A stretch of 57,276 bases of DNA, taken from assembly GCA_016286145.1 (NCBI GenBank), contig JAEESD010000002.1:1-57276 (forward strand). The letters are read 5' to 3'. This document shows positions 10,129 through 17,462 of this stretch, in pieces (within the stretch, counting starts at the first letter, position 1; each line of letters starts with the position of its first letter). Position numbers and translations under genes: made by a program. The notes beneath the pieces are model-generated. The model did not search any database. It was not told where the DNA came from and saw nothing but the letters and a program-made list of their open reading frames with translations. Source of the stretch: Bacteroidales bacterium. GTDB taxonomy: Bacteria; Bacteroidota; Bacteroidia; Bacteroidales; UBA932.

Positions 10129-12218
10129 AACCCCAGAGACGAGGCAGAAAGACAGTTCAGAAACGCAGAAGAAAGGCGGGAAAAACCGTCTTTCCGCAAT
10201 TCGTCGGCAAGGTTCAGATGACCCGTGAGGGCTATGTGTTCGTAGTCATCGACGGGGAAGACGACGATGTGTTTGTCCGCGCGGCGAAGACGCGCGGGGC
10301 GCTCAACGGCGACACGGTGCGTGTCGCCGTCACCAAAGCCCCGCGCGCGGGGGGCCGCGCGAAAGCGCTCGCCGGCCAGGCGGCCAGAGGCGAGCGTCGC
10401 GAAGGCGAGATTGTAGAGATCATCAAACGCTCCGAAAAACCTTTCGTAGGAGTATTCCATATGGTCGGAGCCCACGCCTGGGTCCTGATGCAGAGCCGCT
10501 TTATGCCCTACGACATCGAGGTCGACGGGCAGGAGGCTTTGGCTCTCGGCGCCCAGACCGGCTACAAGGTTGCCGCGCGGGTAGAAGGCTGGAACCGCGG
10601 TGAGAACTGTCCGTATGGCCACGTAGTCGACGTACTTGGCGCCCCCGGCGCGAACGAGACCGAGATGCACGCGATCCTGGCCGAGTTCAACCTCCCGTAC
10701 CGCTTCGAAAAGGAGGTGGAGAATGCGGCAGACAAGATTTCCGAAAAGATTACCGCTGAGGACCTTGCCGAGAGAAAGGACTTCCGCAATACTTTCACCT
10801 TTACTATAGACCCGGCAGACGCGAAGGACTTCGACGATGCGCTTTCGTTCCGCCCGCTGGAGAATGGGAACTATGAGGTGGGCGTCCATATCGCGGACGT
10901 GTCCTATTATGTAAAGCCCGGCTCGCCCGTGGACAAGGAGGCCCAGGACAGGGGAACCTCTGTGTATCTGGTAGACCGCACGGTCCCGATGCTCCCGGAG
11001 AAGCTCTGCAACAAGCTCTGCTCGCTCCGTCCCCACGAAGACAAGCTCACCTTCTCGGCCGTGTTCGAGATGACCGCAGACGCGAAAGTCCGCAAGCGCT
11101 GGTTCGGCCGTACTGTCATCAACTCCGACTTCCGCCTGGACTACAATCAGGCGCAGGCGATAATCAAGACCCCCGATCAGGTCGGGGGTGACGGTCCTGT
11201 CATGGTAGATCAGGTCGTGGGTGACGATCCTGTCATGCCCGACTCCGATCGGGCATCTTCCGAGCTCGCGACCGCGCTCCGCACCCTCATGTCCATGGCC
11301 CTGATCCTGAAATCCCGCCGCCAGAAGGCCGGTGCGATCGATTTCGACCGCCCGGAGATGAAGGTGAAGTGCGACGAGTTCGGCAAGCCGCTCGAGATAT
11401 ATCAGGTCCACTCCTTCGAGGCTAACTGGCTGATCGAGGAGTTTATGTTGCTGGCGAACCGCAGCGTCGCGGAATTCGTCTCCGGGAAGGGCAAGACCTT
11501 CGTCTATCGCGTCCACGACACCCCGAACGAAGCGAAGCTCGATAGCCTGCGCGTGTTCGCGAAGAGTATGGGCTATAAGATGGACGGCGCCCTCGAGGGT
11601 AAGGCGGTCTCTTCGACTCTCAACGACCTTCTCACCCGCTCAGACGGCAAACCGGAAGGCTCGGCTTTCCGCGAAATCGCCCTCCGGGCTATGGCCAAGG
11701 CCAAATACAGTGTCGACAACATCGGCCATTTCGGCCTCGCGTTCGCCGATTACACCCATTTCACCTCGCCAATCCGCCGCTACCCGGACCTGATGGTCCA
11801 CCGCCTGCTCGCGATCTACCTCGCGAACGGCAAGAGCCAGGACAAGGACTACTACGCCGCCCAGTGTGACCACGCCTCCGAACGCGAGGCTATCGCTACT
11901 GACGCCGAGCGCACCTCGATAAAGTACAAGCTCGTCGAGTATATGCAGGACCACATCGGCGAAGAGTACGACGGCCACGTCTCCGGAGTCACCGAGTGGG
12001 GCATGTACGTCGAGATCGAACCTACCCACATCGAGGGCATGGTCCCTCTCCGCGAAATCAAGGGCGATTTCTTCGAATTCGAGGAAGACAAGTACCGCCT
12101 GCGCGGCCGCCGTACCCGCAAGATCTACCGCCTGGGCGACTCCGTCCGCATCCGCGTCTCCTCCGCCAACCTCGAGCAGCGCCTCCTGGATTTCGAACTC
12201 CTCGATTCGGAAGAATAA
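10125..12218 (+). CDS. rnr: Ribonuclease R, carrying an in-frame palindromic-repeat insertion
   Basis: A 697-residue 3'-5' exoribonuclease. It has a basic N-terminus (QRRGRKTVQKRRRK), cold-shock-like domains, the RNB catalytic domain with the metal-binding aspartates in DPADAKDFDDAL, HIADVSYYV, and a C-terminal S1 domain (about 610-690, EYDGHVSGVTEWGMYVEI). Residues 349-379 form an insertion absent from the family pattern: two 11-residue repeats beginning DQV (351-361 and 362-372) and a DSDRASS tail, located between AQAIIK and the helix SELATALRTLM, where relatives have a short variable loop. The frame stays open and all catalytic residues are intact, so the protein is expected to work. It overlaps manA by 4 nt and is the last gene of the first operon. 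Confidence 0.94.
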   Translation: MKPQRRGRKTVQKRRRKAGKTVFPQFVGKVQMTREGYVFVVIDGEDDDVFVRAAKTRGALNGDTVRVAVTKAPRAGGRAKALAGQAARGERREGEIVEIIKRSEKPFVGVFHMVGAHAWVLMQSRFMPYDIEVDGQEALALGAQTGYKVAARVEGWNRGENCPYGHVVDVLGAPGANETEMHAILAEFNLPYRFEKEVENAADKISEKITAEDLAERKDFRNTFTFTIDPADAKDFDDALSFRPLENGNYEVGVHIADVSYYVKPGSPVDKEAQDRGTSVYLVDRTVPMLPEKLCNKLCSLRPHEDKLTFSAVFEMTADAKVRKRWFGRTVINSDFRLDYNQAQAIIKTPDQVGGDGPVMVDQVVGDDPVMPDSDRASSELATALRTLMSMALILKSRRQKAGAIDFDRPEMKVKCDEFGKPLEIYQVHSFEANWLIEEFMLLANRSVAEFVSGKGKTFVYRVHDTPNEAKLDSLRVFAKSMGYKMDGALEGKAVSSTLNDLLTRSDGKPEGSAFREIALRAMAKAKYSVDNIGHFGLAFADYTHFTSPIRRYPDLMVHRLLAIYLANGKSQDKDYYAAQCDHASEREAIATDAERTSIKYKLVEYMQDHIGEEYDGHVSGVTEWGMYVEIEPTHIEGMVPLREIKGDFFEFEEDKYRLRGRRTRKIYRLGDSVRIRVSSANLEQRLLDFELLDSEE
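11169..11256 (+). repeat. Palindromic element with tandem 33-bp duplication inside rnr
   Basis: The segment has three parts. First, a perfect hairpin at 11169-11189: 8-bp arms (acccccga / tcgggggt) and a 5-nt loop. Second, two tandem 33-bp units, 11175-11207 and 11208-11240, which match at 28 of their first 30 positions. Third, another perfect hairpin at 11235-11256: arms atgcccga / tcgggcat and a 6-nt loop. The total inserted length keeps the reading frame. The second hairpin recurs with one mismatch inside the MATE gene at 15767-15788, so this is a dispersed element and not a feature of rnr. Confidence 0.85.
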
Positions 12219-12253
12219 TCTTTTCTGCAACGAAAGCGGTGCGGGTCGCATCT

Positions 12254-12274
12254 ATATTGCAGTTTTTGCAATAT
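12254..12274. promoter_or_regulatory. Perfect inverted repeat overlapping the start codon of the VWA gene
   Basis: Arms atattgca and tgcaatat (8 bp, perfect) flank a 5-nt loop; the right arm ends inside the ATG at 12273. The left arm overlaps a -7-like box (TATATTGC, 12253-12260). It could be an operator or an mRNA hairpin that limits initiation. A similar arrangement is present at 47105-47125. Confidence 0.45.
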
Positions 12275-13547
12275 GGATATGAAAAAAGCAATAAATAAGA
12301 TTTTGGCCGTTGCGGCGGGAGCCGTGATGGCTTTTTCGTGTTCCGCTGATATGGAGGGAATATTTGATGGATGGGCAGCGAAGGACGGAGGGTATGATTA
12401 TGATGGCGCAGAGGGGATGTCAGAGCCCTCTGGAGCGGGAGAAGGAGAGAATAACGGAAACACAAATGCCGGATTGCTGACTGCCGGCGAGTGGAATGAT
12501 CTCGACAACTGGCAGTTCTGGGGACAGCTGATGCTCAGCCAGGGCGATGGTAAGACAGAGGAGGTAGAAGACGGCGAGTGGTACGAAGGAGACGGATCGT
12601 TCTATCAGTACTGTCCTCATTGGGGATTCTATACGAATAACAGAGTCGCTGTTAAAGTCACTAACGAAGGCGCTCCCGCAGCGGGAGTGAATGTCATTCT
12701 CAGCGTAGACAATACTCCTGTCTGGACAGCCGTTACCGATAATCTGGGAATGGCGAACTGCTGGATTAATCTTTATACTGAAGGTGGCCTTTCCGAAACA
12801 GCGAAATTATCTATCAAAGTCGGTGGAATTGACCAACCGGAGGCGCCAGTGGTTACAAAATGGTCTTCCGAGGAGACAGTATACAATGAATATGAAGTGC
12901 CGAACAGCTTTACGGCCCGTACGGCAGACATCGCATTCTTTGTCGACGCTACCGGTTCGATGGGAGATGAGATCGACTTCCTCAAGAGCGATCTGATCGA
13001 CATCTTCAAGAAGGTGGAAAAACTTCAGAGCGGAACTGAAATCCGTACTGCCGCCCTCTTCTATCGCGACGATGGAGATGAGTATGTTACAAAACAGAAA
13101 GACTTCACAAAAGATATCAAGTCGGTATCAGACTATGTAGGAAAGCAGTCTGCCTCCGGTGGCGGAGACTTCCCGGAGGCGGTACATTCCGCTCTTGAGG
13201 CAGGACTTCAGAATCTTTCCTGGAACGAAGGAGCGCGCAGCAAGATAGCCTTTATGCTTCTTGATGCTCCCGCCCACCACAATCTCAATGTGATCAACTC
13301 CCTTCATAAGAGCATTGAAATGTATGCGAAGAAGGGTATCAAGATTATCCCGGTGGCGGCCAGCGGTGTAGACAAGAACACCGAATTCATGCTCCGTTTC
13401 TTCGCGATCGCTACAGGCGGAACCTATGTGTTCCTTACCAACGACAGCGGTATCGGCGGAGACCACATCCAGGCTTCGGTCGGAGAGTACGAGGTTGAGC
13501 AACTAAACGATCTTATCGTCCGCCTGATTGACAAGTATCTTGAATAA
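12273..13547 (+). CDS. Lipoprotein with von Willebrand factor A domain
   Basis: A 424-residue predicted lipoprotein with lipobox AFSC (Cys23). Residues about 30-90 are acidic and Gly-rich, about 110-200 form a beta-sandwich-like region (VKVTNEGAPAAGVNVIL...), and about 219-424 form a VWA domain. The MIDAS metal motif is FVDATGSMG (Asp225-x-Thr-x-Ser), followed by the Thr/Asp-containing YRDDGDEY and SGGGDFPEAV. The protein is therefore predicted to bind a divalent cation and probably a protein or surface ligand in the envelope. No partner is apparent nearby; rsgA follows. A second ATG at 12279 gives a more typical MKK signal peptide and could be the true start. Function unknown. Confidence 0.85.
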   Translation: MDMKKAINKILAVAAGAVMAFSCSADMEGIFDGWAAKDGGYDYDGAEGMSEPSGAGEGENNGNTNAGLLTAGEWNDLDNWQFWGQLMLSQGDGKTEEVEDGEWYEGDGSFYQYCPHWGFYTNNRVAVKVTNEGAPAAGVNVILSVDNTPVWTAVTDNLGMANCWINLYTEGGLSETAKLSIKVGGIDQPEAPVVTKWSSEETVYNEYEVPNSFTARTADIAFFVDATGSMGDEIDFLKSDLIDIFKKVEKLQSGTEIRTAALFYRDDGDEYVTKQKDFTKDIKSVSDYVGKQSASGGGDFPEAVHSALEAGLQNLSWNEGARSKIAFMLLDAPAHHNLNVINSLHKSIEMYAKKGIKIIPVAASGVDKNTEFMLRFFAIATGGTYVFLTNDSGIGGDHIQASVGEYEVEQLNDLIVRLIDKYLE

Positions 13548-13553
13548 AATGCG

Positions 13554-13561
13554 TATCTTCG
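13554..13561 (+). promoter_or_regulatory. -7 promoter box of rsgA (TATCTTCG)
   Basis: TATCTTCG differs from the Bacteroidota -7 consensus TAnnTTTG at one position. Only 7 nt separate it from the rsgA start codon at 13569, so the transcript would have almost no leader. Confidence 0.5.
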
Positions 13562-13568
13562 CTACCGT

Positions 13569-14513
13569 ATGAAAAGCGGAATCGCTACGGTAGTCAAGAA
13601 CGCGGGCAGTCACTTCCTTCTGAGTGAACTTCCCCAGTGGCGTCTTTTCCCTGCAGTATTGCGGGGAAAAGTGCGTTTGGAGGCAGGTACATCTACTAAT
13701 CCTGTAGCTGTAGGCGATCGCGTACGTTACGAATTTGAAACAGAACCGGACGCCGAACATCCCGCCGTAATTACCGAAATCCTCGACAGAAAGAACCATC
13801 TTGTCCGAAAGTCGGCCAATCTTTCGCGTCAGTCCCACGTCATCGCCGCCAATCTCGATATGGCCTTGCTGGTGGTGTCGCTCTATTTTCCGGAAGTGAA
13901 ACTGCCGTTCCTGGACAGGCAGCTCGTCACCTGCGAGATGTTCAAGATCCCCGCTACGATAGTCCTCAACAAGGTAGATCTTTACCGCGAAGAGGCTTCT
14001 GAGGAATTTGAAAACTTCAAGTCTATCTATGCTAGGGCCGGCTATAGGGTACTGGAAACTTCGGCGAAAACCGGTGAAGGAGTAGACGAACTACGCCAGC
14101 TTTGTAAAGATCACCTCTGTCTTATAAGCGGTGAGTCGGGAGTCGGAAAATCCTCCCTCATCAAGGCCCTCGACCCGTCTCTTGATCCTAAAGTAGGAAA
14201 GATCAGCGCCGCTCATCTTCAGGGTAAACATACTACCTCCCTTTATGAGATGTATCCTCTCCGCAGTGGAGGTTACGTAATTGATACTCCCGGTCTTCGC
14301 GGCTTCGGCCTCTATGGGCTGGAGAAAGAGGAAATAGCGAAGTATTTCCCTGAGATGCTGCGTCTGGCAGACAACTGCAAGTTCATCCCTTGTACCCATA
14401 CCCACGAACCCGACTGCGCAATTAAAGCCGCGGTCGAAGCCGGCGAAATAGCCCCCGAACGATATAACTCTTACCTCGGGATGCTTGAAGACGACAGTAA
14501 GTTCCGTAAATAA
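13569..14513 (+). CDS. rsgA: Ribosome small-subunit-dependent GTPase RsgA
   Basis: A 314-residue circularly permuted GTPase that helps mature the 30S subunit. The N-terminal OB fold (about 1-75) is followed by the G motifs in the permuted order typical of the family: NKVD (G4), then GESGVGKSSL (G1, P-loop), then DTPG (G3). The C-terminal zinc site is CKFIPCTHTHEPDC, with ligands C-x4-C-x-H-x5-C. Length is normal. The stop overlaps the MATE start by one base (TAATG), so the two genes are probably coupled. Confidence 0.96.
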   Translation: MKSGIATVVKNAGSHFLLSELPQWRLFPAVLRGKVRLEAGTSTNPVAVGDRVRYEFETEPDAEHPAVITEILDRKNHLVRKSANLSRQSHVIAANLDMALLVVSLYFPEVKLPFLDRQLVTCEMFKIPATIVLNKVDLYREEASEEFENFKSIYARAGYRVLETSAKTGEGVDELRQLCKDHLCLISGESGVGKSSLIKALDPSLDPKVGKISAAHLQGKHTTSLYEMYPLRSGGYVIDTPGLRGFGLYGLEKEEIAKYFPEMLRLADNCKFIPCTHTHEPDCAIKAAVEAGEIAPERYNSYLGMLEDDSKFRK

Positions 14514-15883
14514 TGAACACCCTGAACAAGGAAATACTCCGGCTGGCGCTTCCGAGCATACTCGCGAATATAACGGTGCCGCTGGTTGGTATCGTAGACA
14601 CCGCCGTGGCCGGTCATCTGGTTGGGACGGAGGCGGCCGTGGCTATAGGCGCGATCTCCGTGGGGGCGATGTTTTTCTCGCTGCTCTATTGGAACTTCAG
14701 CTTCCTGAGGACGGGGACTGGCGGGCTCACTGCCCAGGCTTATGGGGCCGGAGATAACCATGAGGTGGCGAAGATCTTCTGGCGCGGGATGGCGCTGTCT
14801 GCCCTTATTGCGCTGGTGATTCTCGCGCTTCAGTGGCCGTTTCTTAAACTGGCCGTCTTCTGTACCCAGGCTACCGCGGAGGTGGAATCGCTCGCCTCGC
14901 AGTATTTCCTCATCCGAATCTGGGCTGCGCCGGCGACTATCGCGCTGATGACCTTCAGCGGCTGGTTTGTGGGGATGCAGGATTCGATGAGCTCGATGTG
15001 GAAGGACCTTATCGTCAACGGGGTGAACATAGTCGCGAGCATCATCCTTGGCCGCGGGATCGGCAGCTGGCCGGGGCTTGGCTTTGCCGGCATCGCGCTC
15101 GGAACGGTAATCGCGCAGTACTGCGGCCTGCTGTTCTGCGTCCTCGTCTGCCTCGTCAAGTATGGCCATATCCTCGGCTCGTTCAAGCTCGGCGAACTTG
15201 GCCATGCTCTCAGCCGCAGCGAACTCGGCCCGTATATGAGGATGAACGGCAACCTGTTCCTGCGCTCGCTCTCGATGCTCGGCGTCTACATCGGCTATAC
15301 GCTCATCGCGACCACGATGGGTGATATGCTGCTCGCCTGCTCTTCCGTAATGATGCAGCTGCTGATGTTGTTCTCCTACTTCACGGACGGCTTCGCCTAC
15401 GCTGGCGAGGCGCTTGTCGGGCGCTTCATCGGTGCGCGCGACGCGGATTCGATGCGCCGCTCGGTGCGTTACGTGTTCGAATGGAGCATGGCGATAGCCG
15501 TGGGCTTTATCGGGCTCTATTGGGTCGGGGGAGTGCCGGTCCTGCGGCTGCTGACCTCCGATCCCGCGGTCGTGGAGGCATGTACGGCCTTTCTACCATG
15601 GCTGATTCTGATGCCGCCGGTCGGATGTGCGGCCTTTACCTGGGACGGTGTTTTTCTCGGGGCCACCGCCTCGCGCCCCCTTCGCGACTCCTGCCTCTGG
15701 GCTTTCGTCGCTTTCATCGCGGTCTGGTTCGCGCTGAAATGGTTCGCGCTCGGCGGCCCGTCCGTCATGCCCGACCCCGATCGGGCATCCTTGCCCCTTC
15801 ACCTTTTGATGGTCGCCTATTTCGCCCATCTGCTGGTCCGCACCCTCTGGCTTAGCTTCAAGTGGAAGGACTATCGTCGTTGA
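14513..15883 (+). CDS. MATE family efflux transporter, with in-frame palindromic element
   Basis: A 456-residue integral inner-membrane protein with about 12 hydrophobic segments and the MATE/DinF-type start (LNKEILRLALPSILANITVPLVGIVDTAVAGHL). Members export drugs or metabolites in exchange for Na+ or H+; the substrate is not predictable here. Between the last two membrane segments, residues 418-427 (VMPDPDRASL) are encoded by a 22-bp palindrome that also occurs in rnr. It lies in a loop and probably does not disrupt the transporter. The gene is coupled to rsgA by a one-base overlap. Confidence 0.9.
   Translation: MNTLNKEILRLALPSILANITVPLVGIVDTAVAGHLVGTEAAVAIGAISVGAMFFSLLYWNFSFLRTGTGGLTAQAYGAGDNHEVAKIFWRGMALSALIALVILALQWPFLKLAVFCTQATAEVESLASQYFLIRIWAAPATIALMTFSGWFVGMQDSMSSMWKDLIVNGVNIVASIILGRGIGSWPGLGFAGIALGTVIAQYCGLLFCVLVCLVKYGHILGSFKLGELGHALSRSELGPYMRMNGNLFLRSLSMLGVYIGYTLIATTMGDMLLACSSVMMQLLMLFSYFTDGFAYAGEALVGRFIGARDADSMRRSVRYVFEWSMAIAVGFIGLYWVGGVPVLRLLTSDPAVVEACTAFLPWLILMPPVGCAAFTWDGVFLGATASRPLRDSCLWAFVAFIAVWFALKWFALGGPSVMPDPDRASLPLHLLMVAYFAHLLVRTLWLSFKWKDYRR
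15767..15788 (+). repeat. In-frame copy of the palindromic element inside the MATE gene
   Basis: Perfect 8-bp arms (atgcccga / tcgggcat) flank a 6-nt loop (ccccga). It differs by one base from 11235-11256 in rnr, and both copies share an upstream gtc. Both are read in the same frame, giving V-M-P-D-x-D-R-A-S. Confidence 0.85.
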
Positions 15884-15904
15884 CTTAATTTGTAATATTA
15901 TATC

Positions 15905-15912
15905 TATCTTTG
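15905..15912 (+). promoter_or_regulatory. -7 promoter box upstream of the orphan lipoprotein
   Basis: TATCTTTG matches the TAnnTTTG consensus and lies 20 nt before ATG 15933. A TTTG at 15889-15892 is too close (12 nt) to be a standard -33 box. Confidence 0.5.
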
Positions 15913-15932
15913 ACAAATAGCGAAATATTACA

Positions 15933-16490
15933 ATGCGACGATTAATACTCTTATTATTTCCTCTAGTGTTATTTGGCTGCACTATACCTGATCCGACCAA
16001 TGAAATGCCGGACCAGACAGGAGGAGATGACGTGTCAAATATCGAGCGTACCCCGCAAGAAATTGTGGATGAATTCAATGGGAAAGGGTACGACTTTTCC
16101 CTTATGTATCAGGATGGTCATTATTCTGTAGCTCCTAATGTAACAATATCGGGGGAAGAGATTAAGAATATATTAGAGGGTTATAGTTGGCGAGAGAGAC
16201 CTGATGGCGTCATCAATTTAGATGGCTTGCTTCTCGATTCGTCTTTTGCCGGCGATGCTGCTGTGACATATTCTTTTTTTGACAATAAGGTATCGATTTA
16301 TATTAAAGTAGTAGTCCCAGGAATAGAAGATACGGAAGAGGAAAAGAAGGTGACTTTTGAGGATAACATGATCAAAATAGGAAAGGATGTTTTTCTCGTT
16401 TGTTCTATTGAAGAGAGTATCATTCATTACATATTAAAAACAAACTATGAGAATCGGTGGCTTTACATGAGCCTGCGACGCGTACAATAG
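15933..16490 (+). CDS. Hypothetical lipoprotein, AT-rich
   Basis: A 185-residue predicted lipoprotein (lipobox LFGC, Cys16) that I do not recognise. After the signal comes a short Pro/Asp-rich linker, then a mixed alpha/beta region with a hydrophilic C-terminus. Its composition and codon use (frequent ATA, TTA, AAT) are clearly more AT-rich than the flanking MATE and polyprenyl synthase genes, which suggests recent acquisition or weak selection. It has its own -7 box and ends 15 nt before the next gene. No function can be proposed. Confidence 0.7.
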   Translation: MRRLILLLFPLVLFGCTIPDPTNEMPDQTGGDDVSNIERTPQEIVDEFNGKGYDFSLMYQDGHYSVAPNVTISGEEIKNILEGYSWRERPDGVINLDGLLLDSSFAGDAAVTYSFFDNKVSIYIKVVVPGIEDTEEEKKVTFEDNMIKIGKDVFLVCSIEESIIHYILKTNYENRWLYMSLRRVQ

Positions 16491-16505
16491 TTTTATTTGA
16501 AGAAT

Positions 16506-17462
16506 ATGATCGACATAAAAGATATTGTATCCAAGCTTTTCGCTGATATTCAATTTGAGAAGGAGCCAGCGGGGCTGTATGATCCGCTGAGGTATATGAT
16601 TTCGATAGGGGGGAAGAGGATACGCCCGACGCTGTGTCTGCTGACTTATCTTCTCTATCGCGACGATATCGATGAGGCGATTCTGGAGCCGGCGGCGGCC
16701 CTGGAGGTGTTCCACTCCTTTACCCTTATCCACGACGACATTATGGACAAGTCGCCCCTTCGCCGCGGTCAGGATACCGTGTGGAAGAAATGGAACGAGG
16801 ATACGGCGATACTCAGCGGAGACGTGATGCAGATAGATGCTTATAAGAGGCTGGCGAAAGCTCCGGCAGACAAGGTCGGCGCTGCGCTGGACCTCTTTTC
16901 GAAGACGGCCGCCCAGGTCTGCGAGGGTCAGCAGTACGATATGGAGTTTGAAAACCGGGCCGAGGTGAAGATGGAGGACTATGCGAAGATGATAGGCCTG
17001 AAGACGGCGGTCTTGATTGCGTGTTCGGCGAAGATGGGCGCGCTGATCGCAGGGGCTCCGGATAAGGATTGCGAGGCACTGTATAGGTATGGATATGAGT
17101 TGGGAATGGCCTTCCAGGTGGCGGACGATTATCTCGACGCCTTCGGCGACGAAAAGGTGTTCGGAAAGCCTATCGGCGGCGATATAGTTAATAAGAAGAA
17201 GAGTTGGCTGACAGTAAGGACTCTCGAAAAGACTTCAGACAAGAAGGCTTTTCTCGAAGCGATGGAACTGCCAGCCGATACTCCCGAGCAGAAGGCGGCT
17301 AAGATCGCGAAAGTCAAGGCGATTTATGTCGCTTGCGGAGTAGATAAAGACGCCAAGGCGGAGATAGTCCGCTACAGCGAGAGAGCGATGGAGGCAGTGA
17401 AGGATTTCCAGGCGGAGTCGCTCAGGGTTTTTGCGGAAAAACTGGTAGGACGTGCAAAGTAA
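16506..17462 (+). CDS. Polyprenyl diphosphate synthase family protein
   Basis: About 318 residues. A class I trans-prenyltransferase that condenses isopentenyl diphosphate onto allylic diphosphates. GGKRIRP (IPP binding), the first Asp-rich motif in LIHDDIMDKSPLRRG, and the second Asp-rich motif in FQVADDYLDAFGD are intact. Chain length of the product (C15-C40) cannot be read from the sequence alone. ATG 16506 is chosen; an upstream TTG at 16497 adds only three residues. The stop overlaps the U32 gene by 11 nt, the first link in a chain of overlapping genes ending with rdgB. Confidence 0.9.
   Translation: MIDIKDIVSKLFADIQFEKEPAGLYDPLRYMISIGGKRIRPTLCLLTYLLYRDDIDEAILEPAAALEVFHSFTLIHDDIMDKSPLRRGQDTVWKKWNEDTAILSGDVMQIDAYKRLAKAPADKVGAALDLFSKTAAQVCEGQQYDMEFENRAEVKMEDYAKMIGLKTAVLIACSAKMGALIAGAPDKDCEALYRYGYELGMAFQVADDYLDAFGDEKVFGKPIGGDIVNKKKSWLTVRTLEKTSDKKAFLEAMELPADTPEQKAAKIAKVKAIYVACGVDKDAKAEIVRYSERAMEAVKDFQAESLRVFAEKLVGRAK

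Noticed and set aside
10280-10385. GC-rich palindromic stretch near the start of rnr
   Set aside because: It encodes the conserved cold-shock-like region of RNase R; short CG-rich words explain the apparent symmetry.
11169-11256. Frameshift or assembly error in rnr
   Set aside because: The frame is open across the insertion, both domains on either side are intact, and the palindrome recurs in another gene.
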